A stretch of 52,634 nucleotides of DNA from Lysinibacillus composti (lineage in GTDB: Bacteria > Bacillota > Bacilli > Bacillales_A > Planococcaceae), in NCBI RefSeq assembly GCF_016908465.1, contig NZ_JAFBDY010000022.1:1-52634 (forward strand), read 5' to 3'. The notes under the pieces are model-generated. The model saw nothing but the letters and a program-made list of their open reading frames with translations, ran no database searches and was not told where the DNA came from. Made by a program: the position numbers and the translations under genes. This document shows positions 39,496 through 49,522 of this stretch, one piece after another; the first letter of the stretch is position 1; each line of letters starts with the position of its first letter.

Positions 39496-39538
39496 AATTT
39501 CAAATTAAATTTGACTAAATATGTAACAATTTGAAATT
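39496..39538 (+). other. AT-only inverted repeat between hprT and ftsH
   Basis: AATTTCAAATT (39496-39506) and AATTTGAAATT (39528-39538) are exact complements 21 bases apart. There is no T-run. A weak terminator or an operator are both possible. Confidence 0.35.
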
Positions 39539-39623
39539 ACTGATGCTTTTCGTTGTATATGGAAATAATGGTATGTTAACATTTTACTTATAGTTTTTCT
39601 GTCATGTTGTGAGGAGGCTGGGG

Positions 39624-41663
39624 ATGAATCGAATATTTCGATATACCATATTTTATTTATTAATTTTTCTCGTTATTATAGGCATTTTTGGGACATTCAA
39701 TGGTGGAAATACACCATCTGAAGAATTAAGCTATCACGAGTTCTTAGATGCGTTGGACACTGGTAAAGTTGAATATGCAAACATTCAACCAGACGCTGGT
39801 GTGCTTGTAGTAGAAGGTGCCTTAACAAATTATGAAGAAGGCAAAACGTTTACAGTAAATCTTCCTCAAGACAACCAGGCGCTAATGGCAAAGTTAACTC
39901 AAGCAATAGAGAATGACCCTGATATAAACTTTGTTAAAGCACCTGAAACAAGTGGATGGGTTCAATTCTTTACGGGGATTATTCCGTTTATTATTATTAT
40001 CATTCTATTCTTCTTCCTATTGAGTCAATCTCAAGGTGGCGGAAATAAAATGATGAACTTCGGGAAAAGTAAAGCTAAGCTTTATGACCAAGAAAAGAAA
40101 AAAGTTCGTTTTACAGATGTAGCTGGTGCTGATGAAGAAAAAGCAGAGCTAGTCGAAGTAGTAGAGTTCTTAAAAGATCATCGTAAATTTACTGAAATGG
40201 GAGCTCGTATTCCGAAAGGTATTTTACTAGTTGGGCCTCCTGGTACAGGTAAAACATTATTAGCAAGAGCAGTTGCTGGTGAAGCAGGAGTACCGTTCTT
40301 CTCGATTTCAGGTTCTGACTTCGTTGAAATGTTTGTCGGTGTCGGTGCAAGCCGAGTTCGTGACTTATTTGAAAACGCAAAGAAAAATGCACCTTGTATT
40401 ATCTTTATCGATGAAATTGATGCAGTTGGTCGTCAACGTGGTGCAGGTCTCGGCGGTGGTCATGATGAACGCGAACAAACATTAAACCAATTATTAGTTG
40501 AGATGGATGGATTCGGTGTTAATGAAGGAATCATTATTATTGCCGCAACAAACCGTCCAGATATTCTAGATAAAGCGTTATTACGTCCTGGTCGTTTTGA
40601 CCGTCAAATTACGGTTGGCCATCCAGATGTAAAGGGTCGTACTCAAATTTTAAAAGTGCATGGTCGTAACAAGCCTTTATCAAGTGAAGTAGATTTAGAA
40701 GCAGTTGCACAACGTACACCAGGTTTCTCTGGTGCAGATTTAGAAAACTTACTAAACGAAGCAGCACTTGTAGCAGCACGTAAAGGTAAGAAGACCATTG
40801 AGATGGTTGATATTGATGAAGCAAGTGACCGCGTAATTGCAGGTCCTGCGAAAACATCCCGCAAATATACAGATAAAGAAAAACGTCTTGTAGCATACCA
40901 TGAAGCAGGTCACGTAGTGATTGGCTTAGCACTAGACTCTGCTGAAAAAGTACACAAAGTAACAATTGTACCCCGTGGTCAAGCTGGTGGATATGCGATC
41001 ATGCTTCCGAAAGAGGAACGATTCTTCTCTACAACAGATGATTTATTAGATCGCATTGCCGGTCTACTTGGTGGCCGTGCCTCTGAAGAAATTGTTTTAG
41101 GTGAAGTATCAACGGGAGCCCATAATGACTTCCAAAAGGTAACAGGTATTGCACGTAGAATGGTAACTGAATTCGGTATGAGTAAGCTTGGTCAATTACA
41201 ATTTGGTTCGTCATCAGGTGGGAACGTGTTCTTAGGACGTGACTTCAATTCCGAGCAAAACTATTCAGAAGCAATCGCTTATGAAATTGATAAGGAAATG
41301 AAAAATATTGTGGATGCACAATATGAGCGCACAAAGAGAATTCTTACAGAAAAACGTGACTTGTTAGACTTAATTGCGAACACTTTAATGGTTCATGAAA
41401 CATTAAATGCAGAGCAAATCGAACATTTACGTGATTATGGTAAACTTCCCGAAGAAACAAATGAAAAACCTAAAGTTGAAGAAAAGCAAAGATTAGGAAA
41501 TGAATCAAACGATGTAAGCATTGAAACATCTGGTTCTGCATCCGTAAATCAAGAAGTTATTGGTCAACAAAAAAGTCCAACGGTAGAAGACTTACCGAAA
41601 GACAACCGTTTAAACCCTGAGGATCCTAAAGGTATCCAAGAAGGCAATAATAAAGACTTATAA
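39624..41663 (+). CDS. ftsH: ATP-dependent zinc metalloprotease FtsH
   Basis: Membrane-anchored AAA+ protease that degrades membrane and regulatory proteins; in B. subtilis it is needed for sporulation and stress survival. The 679 residues comprise a membrane segment (7-24), an external domain, a second membrane segment (113-134), the AAA module (P-loop GPPGTGKT at 204-211, then FIDEIDAVG, the SRH with [20 protein letters not shown]) and the zinc protease with HEAGH (426-430). The tail is acidic and low in complexity. The ATG lies 6 bases after GAGGAGG. Confidence 0.98.
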   Translation: MNRIFRYTIFYLLIFLVIIGIFGTFNGGNTPSEELSYHEFLDALDTGKVEYANIQPDAGVLVVEGALTNYEEGKTFTVNLPQDNQALMAKLTQAIENDPDINFVKAPETSGWVQFFTGIIPFIIIIILFFFLLSQSQGGGNKMMNFGKSKAKLYDQEKKKVRFTDVAGADEEKAELVEVVEFLKDHRKFTEMGARIPKGILLVGPPGTGKTLLARAVAGEAGVPFFSISGSDFVEMFVGVGASRVRDLFENAKKNAPCIIFIDEIDAVGRQRGAGLGGGHDEREQTLNQLLVEMDGFGVNEGIIIIAATNRPDILDKALLRPGRFDRQITVGHPDVKGRTQILKVHGRNKPLSSEVDLEAVAQRTPGFSGADLENLLNEAALVAARKGKKTIEMVDIDEASDRVIAGPAKTSRKYTDKEKRLVAYHEAGHVVIGLALDSAEKVHKVTIVPRGQAGGYAIMLPKEERFFSTTDDLLDRIAGLLGGRASEEIVLGEVSTGAHNDFQKVTGIARRMVTEFGMSKLGQLQFGSSSGGNVFLGRDFNSEQNYSEAIAYEIDKEMKNIVDAQYERTKRILTEKRDLLDLIANTLMVHETLNAEQIEHLRDYGKLPEETNEKPKVEEKQRLGNESNDVSIETSGSASVNQEVIGQQKSPTVEDLPKDNRLNPEDPKGIQEGNNKDL

Positions 41664-41668
41664 TTATG

Positions 41669-41708
41669 AACTGACTGCCAATGCATAATGCGTGGCAGTC
41701 AGTTTTTT
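41669..41708 (+). terminator. terminator after ftsH
   Basis: A perfect 12-bp stem AACTGACTGCCA/TGGCAGTCAGTT ends in TTTTTT. Confidence 0.93.
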
Positions 41709-41776
41709 GTTGTGTAAAATATAAAGCAATGATATTTGTTTGGTGGAAAACTGTTGTTTTTGGCTTCGTCGTATGT

Positions 41777-41806
41777 GAAGTGTCCGAAATGTAATTTGGA
41801 CACTTC
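41777..41806 (+). promoter_or_regulatory. dyad before coaX
   Basis: GAAGTGTCC (41777-41785) and GGACACTTC (41798-41806) are exact complements with a 12-base centre. An extended -10-like TGGTATGAT follows at about 41809, so the dyad overlaps the likely -35 region. It could be an operator; it lacks a terminator tail. Confidence 0.4.
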
Positions 41807-41850
41807 TTATGGTATGATTTTGTAAACGGAAATTATGGATGTGGTAGTAA

Positions 41851-42621
41851 ATGATTCTGGTTTTAGATGCTGGGAATTCTAATATTGTATTAGGGATTTA
41901 TAAACATGATCATTTAAAGTTCTATTGGAGAATGGAAACGAATCTTCATAAAACTGAGGATGAGTATGCTATACAAATAAAGGCCTTTTTTAGTCATGTT
42001 GGAATCTCATTTGAACATGTAACCGGTATTATTATTTCTTCTGTGGTTCCACCAATTATGTATGCTTTGGAAGAGATGTGCCGAAGATATTTTCATATAA
42101 ATCCCCTTATTGTTGGCCCTGGTGTTAAAACGGGTTTAAATATAAAATGTGAAAATCCACGTGAAGTTGGGACAGATCGAATTGTAAATGCCGTTGCAGC
42201 GATTGAGGAATATGGTGGTGAACAACCTCTAATTATTGTGAATTTTGGTACGGCAATTACTTATTGTTACATTAATGAAAAAGGACATTATTTAGGTGGG
42301 GCTATAGCACCGGGGACAAATATTTCGACTGAAGCGTTAAATATAAGAGCTTCGAAATTGCCTCGTATTGAAATATCAAAACCATCAAGTGTTGTTGGGA
42401 AAAATACAATTGCTGCGATGCAGTCAGGTATTTTTTATGGCTTTTTAGGACAAGTTGAAGGCATTGTTAATCGAATGAAAGCACAATCCATAGAAGAACC
42501 GCTTGTTATTGCAACAGGTGGTCTTGCTAATTTCTTTGGTAATGAAACACAGATGATCGATGTTGTTGATTCATTTTTAACGCTAAAGGGATTAAATATT
42601 ATTTATAAAAGAAATCAATAA
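41851..42621 (+). CDS. coaX: type III pantothenate kinase
   Basis: Catalyses the first step of CoA synthesis, phosphorylating pantothenate; type III enzymes resist CoA feedback. The 256-residue protein fits the family: LDAGNSN (D6), [11 protein letters not shown] (D109), GGAIAPG and the IATGGLA signature. Two positions are odd. The phosphate-binding DFGTATT reads NFGTAIT, with N131 replacing a nearly invariant Asp, and DxGNTN reads DAGNSN. Everything else is intact, so the effect on activity is uncertain. hslO follows directly. Confidence 0.94.
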   Translation: MILVLDAGNSNIVLGIYKHDHLKFYWRMETNLHKTEDEYAIQIKAFFSHVGISFEHVTGIIISSVVPPIMYALEEMCRRYFHINPLIVGPGVKTGLNIKCENPREVGTDRIVNAVAAIEEYGGEQPLIIVNFGTAITYCYINEKGHYLGGAIAPGTNISTEALNIRASKLPRIEISKPSSVVGKNTIAAMQSGIFYGFLGQVEGIVNRMKAQSIEEPLVIATGGLANFFGNETQMIDVVDSFLTLKGLNIIYKRNQ

Positions 42622-42639
42622 GAAATGAGGAAAATACAA

Positions 42640-43533
42640 ATGGGAGACTACTTAGTAAGGGCACTTGGATTTAATGGAAATGTACGTGCATTTGCAACAC
42701 GAACAACAGATACTGTAGGTGAAGCACAAAGAAGACATAATACTTGGCCTACTGCAACTGCAGCACTTGGGCGTTCTATGACTGCAGGGGCAATGATGGG
42801 CGCTATGTTAAAAGGTGATAATAAATTAACGGTAAAAATTGAAGGTAAGGGACCAATCGGCTCAATTGTCGTGGACGCAAATGCAAGTGGTGAAGTTCGT
42901 GGTTTTGTAACAAATCCACAGGTACATTTTGAATTAAATAATGTTGGTAAATTGGATGTCCGACGTGCAGTTGGAACGGATGGTTTTATCTCAATTGTAA
43001 AAGATTTAGGATTACGTGATATGTTCACAGGGCAGACTCCTATTGTGTCTGGGGAAATTGCTGAAGATTTTACTTATTACTTTGCTGTATCAGAGCAAGT
43101 ACCATCTTCTGTTGGACTAGGTGTATTAGTTAACCCAGATAATACGGTATTAGCTTCTGGAGGATTTATTATTCAGTTACTACCTGGGTGTGATGAAGAA
43201 ACTATTTCTGAAATTGAAGCTCACTTAAAAACAATTGAACCTGTTTCTAAAATGATTGAAAAAGGGCTAACACCAGAGCAAATATTAGAAGCCGTATTAG
43301 GTAAAGGCAACGTACAAATACTTGATACTCTTCCAATTGAATTTAAATGTCAATGTTCAAAAGAGCGTTTTGGGTCTGCGATTATGAGTTTAGGTGTTCA
43401 GGAGCTTAAGGAAATGATTGATGAAGATGGTGGGGCAGAAGCGGAATGCCATTTCTGTTTAGCAAAGTACCATTATAATCAAGCTGAGCTTGAAGGATAC
43501 ATTAATGAGATCGAATCCCAAAAAGGCAATTAA
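42640..43533 (+). CDS. hslO: 33 kDa chaperonin Hsp33
   Basis: Redox-switched holdase chaperone: oxidation releases zinc and exposes the client site. The 297-residue protein has the N-terminal core ([39 protein letters not shown]) and the four zinc cysteines C237-x-C239 and C270-x-x-C273 at the C-terminus. I start at the ATG 9 bases after GAGG, which gives the family N-terminus (DYLVRAL). It sits 18 bases after coaX, presumably in one transcript with yacD. Confidence 0.96.
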   Translation: MGDYLVRALGFNGNVRAFATRTTDTVGEAQRRHNTWPTATAALGRSMTAGAMMGAMLKGDNKLTVKIEGKGPIGSIVVDANASGEVRGFVTNPQVHFELNNVGKLDVRRAVGTDGFISIVKDLGLRDMFTGQTPIVSGEIAEDFTYYFAVSEQVPSSVGLGVLVNPDNTVLASGGFIIQLLPGCDEETISEIEAHLKTIEPVSKMIEKGLTPEQILEAVLGKGNVQILDTLPIEFKCQCSKERFGSAIMSLGVQELKEMIDEDGGAEAECHFCLAKYHYNQAELEGYINEIESQKGN

Positions 43534-43537
43534 TCAA

Positions 43538-44467
43538 ATGAGTGAAAAAACGCCTCTTACAAAACGACGTTTAAAAACTAAACCAACCTTAACTTTATTA
43601 ATCGTTTTATTTTTAGGTAATCTCTTTTGGTTCATTCTCTGGCTAATTCCAGATGGTGAAAGAACTCCAAAAAGTGATGGTGGCGATGAACTAGTCGCTA
43701 CCGTCGATGGTGAGGAAATTACCCGCCAACAGTGGTTGGCAGCAATGGAAAGTCTTTATGGTAAAGAAACATTGCAAACATTAGTGAATAAAGCTGTCAT
43801 GGAAAAGGCAGCAGAAGAGTATGATATTGAAGTTACTGAAGAAGAAATTAATTTGGACATTGCGCTTATGCGTACCGCACAGGATAGTACAGATACAAGC
43901 TTTCAGCAATTAGATGAGGAACAATTAAGACAAAAAGTACGGGCGCAATTAATATTAGAAAAAGTCTTAACAAAGGATGTCGTCTTAAAAGAAAAAGATA
44001 TAGAAAAATATTACGAAGAAAATCGATCTTTGTATAATATTCCAACTACATATCGTACAAGTATTATTGTAGTCCAATCAAAAGAGGATGCTGAAAGTGT
44101 ACGAAAGGAGCTAAAGGATGGCTCTAACTTTTCTGTACTTGCTCGTGAACGTTCACTAGATAGTTCATCGGCCAGTTTAGGTGGAGATATTGGTTATGTA
44201 AATGCCGATCAAACCAACATTGATTCAACTATTGCGGATGCTGTTAAATCATTAGATGAGAAAGAAATTAGTGATCCATTTGTAATGAGTGATGGTCGTT
44301 ATGGAATTGTCTACCTTGAAGAAATTAAAGAAGGTGGGTCTTTTACATTTGACGACGTAAAAGGGCATATAAAAAGAGAGTTAGCGATTGAACAACTACC
44401 AACTTCGGTTTCTCCAGAAGCATTCTGGAATGAATTTAATGTTACTTGGTTTTACGGAGATCTTTAG
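43538..44467 (+). CDS. yacD: membrane-anchored PrsA/SurA-like peptidyl-prolyl isomerase (YacD)
   Basis: Extracytoplasmic foldase of 309 residues: a basic N-terminus, one uncleaved-looking membrane anchor (about 19-40, TLTLLIVLFLGNLFWFILWL), a SurA-N-type chaperone segment (about 50-165) and a parvulin domain (about 170-285: TYRTSIIVVQSKEDA, FSVLARERSLDSSSASLGGDIGYV). There is no lipobox cysteine, unlike PrsA itself. The active-site histidines of parvulins are not obvious, so it may act mainly as a chaperone. The ATG follows a weak AAAGG. Confidence 0.9.
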   Translation: MSEKTPLTKRRLKTKPTLTLLIVLFLGNLFWFILWLIPDGERTPKSDGGDELVATVDGEEITRQQWLAAMESLYGKETLQTLVNKAVMEKAAEEYDIEVTEEEINLDIALMRTAQDSTDTSFQQLDEEQLRQKVRAQLILEKVLTKDVVLKEKDIEKYYEENRSLYNIPTTYRTSIIVVQSKEDAESVRKELKDGSNFSVLARERSLDSSSASLGGDIGYVNADQTNIDSTIADAVKSLDEKEISDPFVMSDGRYGIVYLEEIKEGGSFTFDDVKGHIKRELAIEQLPTSVSPEAFWNEFNVTWFYGDL

Positions 44468-44562
44468 ATCTCTAAGTATTTTAAATTCTACTCAACAAAA
44501 CAAGGGATTCCAATAGTTAAGCGTGAACATGATTAAATATCCAAATATGTACATCAATTTCG

Positions 44563-44592
44563 TTGACAAGATATAGTAAATCTTGATAAGAT
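44563..44592 (+). promoter_or_regulatory. sigma-A promoter of cysK
   Basis: TTGACA, an 18-base spacer and TAAGAT (44587-44592), 53 bases before the start. I could not recognise a CymR site with confidence. Confidence 0.6.
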
Positions 44593-44645
44593 ACTAAGTA
44601 AGTAAAACCTATAAACATAGTAGGGATTAGTTGAGGGGGAGAAAT

Positions 44646-45575
44646 ATGAGTAAATTAGTGAATTCAGTTACTGAATTAGTAGGCCATACACCGATTGTAA
44701 AGCTAAACCATGCTACTTCGGAAAACGAAGGTAATGTCTATGTAAAATTAGAATACTTTAACCCAGGCAGTTCTGTAAAAGACCGAATTGCATTAGCAAT
44801 GATTGAGGCTGCTGAAAAAGAGGGAACTTTAAAACCAGGTGGTACAATTATTGAGCCTACTTCTGGTAACACAGGGATTGGGTTAGCGATGATTGCTTCT
44901 GCAAAAGGATATCGTTCTATTTTAGTAATGCCTGAAACAATGAGTATTGAACGTCGTAAATTACTACGTGCTTATGGCGCTGAACTTGTTCTAACTCCTG
45001 GTCCAGAAGGAATGAAGGGTGCTATTGCTAAAGCTGAAAGTTTAGCTAAAGAAAATGGCTACTTCTTACCACAACAATTTGAGAATGCTGCAAATTCAGA
45101 GATTCACCGTTTAACAACAGGTCCTGAAATTGTAGAAGCATTTGATGGACTTAATTTAGATGCATTTGTAGCAGGTGTTGGTACTGGCGGAACAATTACT
45201 GGTGCTGGAGAGGTTTTAAAAGAAAAGTATCCAAATATTGAAATCATTGCTGTTGAGCCAAAAGATTCACCAGTGCTTTCTGGAGGTAATCCAGGTTCAC
45301 ATAAAATCCAAGGTATTGGTGCAGGATTTGTTCCAGGAGTACTAAATACTGAAGTATACACTTCAATCTTCCCAGTAGAAAATGAAACAGCTTTTGAAGT
45401 TGCTCGTAAAGTGGGGCGTGAAGAGGGTATCTTATGCGGTATTTCTTCAGGTGCGGCAATCCATGCGGCGATTGAGACAGCTAAACGCCTTGGTAAAGGT
45501 TCGAATGTATTAGCAATTGTACCTTCTAATGGTGAACGTTACTTATCTACTCCTTTATATGACTTTGAAGACTAA
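44646..45575 (+). CDS. cysK: cysteine synthase (O-acetylserine thiol-lyase)
   Basis: PLP enzyme that makes cysteine from O-acetylserine and sulfide. The 309-residue protein has the cofactor lysine K45 in GSSVKDR, the substrate loop EPTSGNTG (70-77) and the PLP-phosphate loop [10 protein letters not shown]. The [12 protein letters not shown]-terminus matches CysK rather than CysM. In B. subtilis CysK also binds the regulator CymR. I use the ATG after GGGGGAG. A promoter and a terminator make it a single-gene unit. Confidence 0.97.
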   Translation: MSKLVNSVTELVGHTPIVKLNHATSENEGNVYVKLEYFNPGSSVKDRIALAMIEAAEKEGTLKPGGTIIEPTSGNTGIGLAMIASAKGYRSILVMPETMSIERRKLLRAYGAELVLTPGPEGMKGAIAKAESLAKENGYFLPQQFENAANSEIHRLTTGPEIVEAFDGLNLDAFVAGVGTGGTITGAGEVLKEKYPNIEIIAVEPKDSPVLSGGNPGSHKIQGIGAGFVPGVLNTEVYTSIFPVENETAFEVARKVGREEGILCGISSGAAIHAAIETAKRLGKGSNVLAIVPSNGERYLSTPLYDFED

Positions 45576-45597
45576 TTAAAATATATATACGACTCTG

Positions 45598-45636
45598 AAT
45601 CGACATATCCATTCAATTGGGTATGTCGATTTTTTA
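45598..45636 (+). terminator. terminator after cysK
   Basis: AATCGACATATCC (45598-45610) pairs with GGGTATGTCGATT (45619-45631), one G-U pair, followed by six T's. Confidence 0.9.
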
Positions 45637-45676
45637 TATCTGAAAGTAAAGGGGTGAAACCTTGTTTTTTGAAAAA

Positions 45677-45704
45677 TTTGTATGCTATCTTCAAAATATA
45701 TAAT
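45677..45704 (+). promoter_or_regulatory. probable sigma-A promoter of the folate operon
   Basis: TTTGTA, a 16-base spacer and TATAAT (45699-45704), 29 bases before pabC. Confidence 0.5.
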
Positions 45705-45733
45705 GAGAGATTCTATGAGGAGGAGAAATACAG

Positions 45734-46588
45734 ATGCTCTGTTGGATGAATGGAAATTACATAGAAGAACAACAATTAACGATTTCCCCATTCGATCATG
45801 GATTTTTATATGGTTTAGGATTTTTTGAAACCCTTCGTACATATCAAGGAAAAGTTGTTTTGTTTCAAGAGCATTATAATCGCTTATGTATGGCACTTGC
45901 TCGGTATCGTATTAAAGTGCCATATACCATTAGTGAAATACAAGAGGTAATAAGTGAATTAACAAATCGATCTGGAGGTGAAGATGGTGTTTTTAGAATC
46001 AATGTTTCTGCAGGGAACTATGGATTAGAACTCCAAACAGGCTACAACAATCCTAATGTCATCATCTTTAGGAGGCCGTTAAACCAAAGAAAACGGGGAT
46101 TGGAAAAAGTGGCAAGCTGGCTTCAAACTCCAAGAAACCTACCGGAACAAGAAGTGCGATATAAATCCCATCATTTTGGGAATATAGCCTTAGCAAGATT
46201 TGAAATTAATAATTTAGAAGAATGTGAAGGGTTTTTTGTTACACGAAGAGGGATTGTGGCGGAAGGTATCCAATCAAATATCTTTTGGGTAAAAGATGAT
46301 ATACTTTATACACCGTCCTTAGCTACAGGAATCATTCCCGGAGTAACTAGAGATTGGTTAATAATGACCGCAAAAGAGCGAGGAATTATTGTTGTAGAAG
46401 ATATGTTTATTAAAAGTGAACTGGAAGAAGCATATGAATGTTTTGTAACAAATTCTATTGAGGGGATTGTTCCCATTGCTGCAATAGGTAATCATAACTT
46501 TTTAGGTAAGGATGGACCTCTTTTTCAGTTATTACAACAAGCATATATAGAAGAAATCATAAAAACAATTAAAAGGAGAACCTTCTAG
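45734..46588 (+). CDS. pabC: 4-amino-4-deoxychorismate lyase
   Basis: Class IV PLP lyase that releases p-aminobenzoate from aminodeoxychorismate for folate. The 284-residue protein has FDHGFLYGLGFFETLR (20-35), the PLP lysine K144 in RYKSHHFGN and EGIQSNIFW. Class IV aminotransferases look alike, so a D-amino-acid aminotransferase is an alternative, but its position before folP-folB-folK settles it. The partner genes pabA and pabB, adjacent in B. subtilis, are not in the window. GAGGAGGAG precedes the ATG. Confidence 0.92.
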   Translation: MLCWMNGNYIEEQQLTISPFDHGFLYGLGFFETLRTYQGKVVLFQEHYNRLCMALARYRIKVPYTISEIQEVISELTNRSGGEDGVFRINVSAGNYGLELQTGYNNPNVIIFRRPLNQRKRGLEKVASWLQTPRNLPEQEVRYKSHHFGNIALARFEINNLEECEGFFVTRRGIVAEGIQSNIFWVKDDILYTPSLATGIIPGVTRDWLIMTAKERGIIVVEDMFIKSELEEAYECFVTNSIEGIVPIAAIGNHNFLGKDGPLFQLLQQAYIEEIIKTIKRRTF

Positions 46589-47452
46589 ATGTTATCCAAA
46601 TATTCAAAGCCATTAATTTTAAATAACATTGAACTAGATTATACAAAAGAGACATTTATCATGGGCATTCTAAATATAACACCTGACTCATTTTCTGATG
46701 GGGGGAAATTTAATTCTACCAATGCAGCTATTGAACAAGCAAAGAAGATGGTTGCTGATGGGGCCAAAATAATTGATATCGGTGGTGAATCTACACGTCC
46801 TGGATATACTCGTATTTCAGATGAGGAAGAAATTGAGCGTATCGTACCAGTCATTAAAAGGTTGAAAGAAGAAGTACCAGTGATTATTTCGGTTGATACG
46901 TATAAATCAGCTGTAGCACGCGCGGCAATTGAGGCTGGAGCACATATGATTAACGATATTTGGGGAGCAAAGGCAGATCCGGAAATTGCAAAGGTTGCTG
47001 CTGAGTTTAATGTTCCTATTATTCTAATGCATAATAGAGAAGAACAGACATATTCAAATTACTTTGAGGAGTATATGGAGGATTTGAATGAAAGCATAAA
47101 TATCGCAAAGAATGCAGGCGTACAAGACCAACATATTATTTTGGATCCAGGTATTGGATTCGTAAAAAATTTACAGCAAAGTATTGAAACGATGCAACGC
47201 TTGGATGAACTAGTTGCACTAGGTTACCCAGTCCTGTTGGCAACATCTCGAAAACGAATGATTGGTACGATTTTAAATCTGCCAGTAGAGGAACGGGTAG
47301 AAGGAACGGCTGCGACATGTGCATTTGGCGTTCAAAAAGGATGTCATATTGTCCGAGTACATGATGTAAAAGAAGTGGCTCGTACAGTAAAAATGATTGA
47401 TGCCCTTTTAGGCAAATATAAAGTAAATGAAGAGCTACCTTCTAGACATTAA
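46589..47452 (+). CDS. folP: dihydropteroate synthase
   Basis: Joins p-aminobenzoate to the pterin pyrophosphate; the sulfonamide target (sul in B. subtilis). The 287-residue TIM-barrel protein shows MGILNITPDSFSDGGKF (25-41), GGESTRPGY (65-73), the MHNR loop and the C-terminal RVHDV. The start codon abuts the pabC stop, with AAAGGAG inside pabC. Confidence 0.97.
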   Translation: MLSKYSKPLILNNIELDYTKETFIMGILNITPDSFSDGGKFNSTNAAIEQAKKMVADGAKIIDIGGESTRPGYTRISDEEEIERIVPVIKRLKEEVPVIISVDTYKSAVARAAIEAGAHMINDIWGAKADPEIAKVAAEFNVPIILMHNREEQTYSNYFEEYMEDLNESINIAKNAGVQDQHIILDPGIGFVKNLQQSIETMQRLDELVALGYPVLLATSRKRMIGTILNLPVEERVEGTAATCAFGVQKGCHIVRVHDVKEVARTVKMIDALLGKYKVNEELPSRH

Positions 47453-47477
47453 GAAGCCCACTATAAAGGAGAAAACT

Positions 47478-47849
47478 ATGGATTACATACATTTACGAGA
47501 TATGCAATTTTTCGGCTATCATGGTGTATTACCGGAAGAAAATGTACTTGGCCAACGATTTCGAGCAACAGTATCAATTGCAGTAGATATACAAAAAGCT
47601 GGTCAAACGGATGAATTGAGTAACACCGTTAGTTACGTTGGGATTTACGATATATGTAAAGAAGTGATTGAAGGTAAACCTTATAAGCTTATTGAAGCAG
47701 TGGCTGAAACAATTGCTTCTAACATTTTATCTTCTTATGAAGGACAAGTATTCGGGTGTAAAGTGGAAATTATTAAACCAGATCCCCCGATACCGGGACA
47801 TTATAAAGAAGTAGCGGTAGAAATAGTAAGAGGTCGTTTTTATGAATAA
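47478..47849 (+). CDS. folB: dihydroneopterin aldolase
   Basis: Splits dihydroneopterin to give 6-hydroxymethyl-dihydropterin, the substrate of FolK. The 123-residue protein has the family features GYHGVLPEEN with the active-site E21 region, TVSYVGIYD and the conserved lysine in IIKPDPPIPGH. I start at the ATG after AAAGGAG; a longer in-frame reading begins inside folP. Its last 8 bases overlap folK. Confidence 0.96.
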   Translation: MDYIHLRDMQFFGYHGVLPEENVLGQRFRATVSIAVDIQKAGQTDELSNTVSYVGIYDICKEVIEGKPYKLIEAVAETIASNILSSYEGQVFGCKVEIIKPDPPIPGHYKEVAVEIVRGRFYE

Positions 47850-48360
47850 TGTATATTTATCTCTTGGCACAAATATCGGTGAACGCGAAAATAACCTAAG
47901 ATTGGCTGTAAAGATGCTTCAAGACACTCAAAATGTAGAGGTATTGTCTGTTTCATCAATTTACGAAACAGCTCCTGTAGGATACGTAGATCAACCTTCA
48001 TTTTTAAATATTGCAGTTCATATTCAAACACCTTTATCTGCACTTGAAATGTTAAATATTTCCCAAGGAATCGAAAATGAATTAGGCCGTGTAAGAGAAA
48101 TCAGATGGGGCCCTAGAATTATAGACCTTGACATTTTATTGTTTAATAACGACAATATTGAAGTTGAGAATTTAATTGTTCCTCACCCTAGAATGTTTGA
48201 ACGTGCATTTGTATTAGTTCCATTATTAGAAATTGCTAAAGAGCCTTTGAATGAACAGCTTTTACTAGCTAAAGCAACCTTAGACAATATGGATCTTATA
48301 AAAGAAGGCATTACTAATTGGAAAACTACTTACAGTGTGGGCGAATTCATAAAAGAATAA
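47842..48360 (+). CDS. folK: 6-hydroxymethyl-7,8-dihydropterin pyrophosphokinase
   Basis: Transfers pyrophosphate from ATP to the pterin alcohol, making the FolP substrate. The 172-residue protein opens YLSLGTNIGERENNL and has the catalytic GPRIIDLDILLF and VPHPRMFERAFVLVPL signatures. It overlaps folB by 8 bases. Downstream, AATAAT/ATTATT followed by ten T's (about 48371-48391) may act as a weak terminator. yazB, which follows in B. subtilis, is missing. Confidence 0.97.
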   Translation: MNNVYLSLGTNIGERENNLRLAVKMLQDTQNVEVLSVSSIYETAPVGYVDQPSFLNIAVHIQTPLSALEMLNISQGIENELGRVREIRWGPRIIDLDILLFNNDNIEVENLIVPHPRMFERAFVLVPLLEIAKEPLNEQLLLAKATLDNMDLIKEGITNWKTTYSVGEFIKE

Positions 48361-48405
48361 GACAATCTAATAATCTTTATTATTTTTTTTTTAGGTAGAT
48401 CTAAG

Positions 48406-48414
48406 TGATAGAAT
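48406..48414 (+). promoter_or_regulatory. extended -10 promoter element upstream of dusB
   Basis: TGATAGAAT matches TG-N-TANAAT. No clear -35 precedes it. It gives a leader of about 80 bases. Confidence 0.4.
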
Positions 48415-48501
48415 GAATCCTATTCCAACATTAAATCTATTAAGATAAGTGAATATATACTTTTGTGGGAAGAACTACTTTCCTAAGGAAGGAGCGAGAT
48501 T

Positions 48502-49518
48502 TTGGATATGCAAAATAGGCCATTCCAAATTGGCAATATAGTTATGGATAACCGTGTTGTATTAGCACCAATGGCAGGTGTTTGTAACTCAGCTTTCCGT
48601 CTTACAGTAAAAGAATTCGGGGCTGGTTTAGTATATGCGGAAATGATCAGTGATAAAGGGTTAGTTCAACGTAATCAAAAAACGTTAGATATGCTTTATA
48701 TTGATGAACGTGAAAATCCACTTTCTCTACAAATCTTCGGTGGAGATAAAGAAACATTAGTAGAAGCTGCACAGTATGTTGATAAAAATACTAATGCAGA
48801 TATTATAGATATCAATATGGGATGCCCTGTAAATAAAATAATCAAATGTGAAGCAGGAGCAAAATGGTTATTAGACCCAAACAAAATCTACGAGATGGTT
48901 TCTGCAGTAGTAGATGCTGTAGATAAACCGGTAAGTGTAAAGATGCGTATTGGTTGGGACGATGAACATATTTTTGCAGTAGAAAATGCACAAGCTGCTG
49001 AACGTGCAGGAGCAGCTGCGATTGCTATGCACGGTCGTACACGTGTGCAAATGTATGAAGGTAAAGCAAATTGGGATGTTTTAAAAGAGGTTAAGAAACA
49101 TATTACGATCCCATTCATCGGAAATGGTGATGTAGAAACCCCGCAAGATGCTAAACGTATGTTAGATGAAACTGGTGTTGATGCAGTTATGATTGGACGC
49201 GCGGCACTTGGGGACCCTTGGATGATTTATCGCACTGTTCAATATTTAGAAACTGGTGAATTAAAACCTGAACCATCAGTACGTGAAAAAATGGATGTAT
49301 GTTTACTTCACTTTGAACGATTAATGCAATTAAAAGGGGAAAAGGTTGCAGTTCGTGAGATGCGCAAACATGCATCTTGGTACTTAAAAGGTATACGTGG
49401 TAACGGTAAAATCCGTACTGCAATTAATCAAATGGAAACGGCGGAAGAATTACGCGCAGTACTAAAGAGTGTTGCATCACAGTATGAAGGCCAAGAATTG
49501 GAAATAGAAGCGATTTAA
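48502..49518 (+). CDS. dusB: tRNA-dihydrouridine synthase (DusB type)
   Basis: FMN- and NADPH-dependent enzyme that reduces uridines in the tRNA D-loop (YacF in B. subtilis). The 338-residue TIM-barrel protein shows LAPMAGVCNSAFR, the catalytic cysteine in INMGCPVNKI, the phosphate-binding GNGDVETPQDA and MIGRAALGDPW, and the C-terminal helical tRNA-binding domain (VREMRKHASWYLKG). I favour the TTG start, 7 bases after GGAAGGAG; the ATG two codons on is the alternative. Confidence 0.95.
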   Translation: MDMQNRPFQIGNIVMDNRVVLAPMAGVCNSAFRLTVKEFGAGLVYAEMISDKGLVQRNQKTLDMLYIDERENPLSLQIFGGDKETLVEAAQYVDKNTNADIIDINMGCPVNKIIKCEAGAKWLLDPNKIYEMVSAVVDAVDKPVSVKMRIGWDDEHIFAVENAQAAERAGAAAIAMHGRTRVQMYEGKANWDVLKEVKKHITIPFIGNGDVETPQDAKRMLDETGVDAVMIGRAALGDPWMIYRTVQYLETGELKPEPSVREKMDVCLLHFERLMQLKGEKVAVREMRKHASWYLKGIRGNGKIRTAINQMETAEELRAVLKSVASQYEGQELEIEAI

Positions 49519-49522
49519 TATA

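Noticed and set aside
40609..40965. 118-codon minus-strand frame inside ftsH
   Set aside because: It lies opposite a highly conserved part of FtsH and is leucine-rich as expected of a shadow frame.
44468..44562. CymR operator or T-box leader before cysK
   Set aside because: No T-box core and no convincing CymR consensus could be read by eye.
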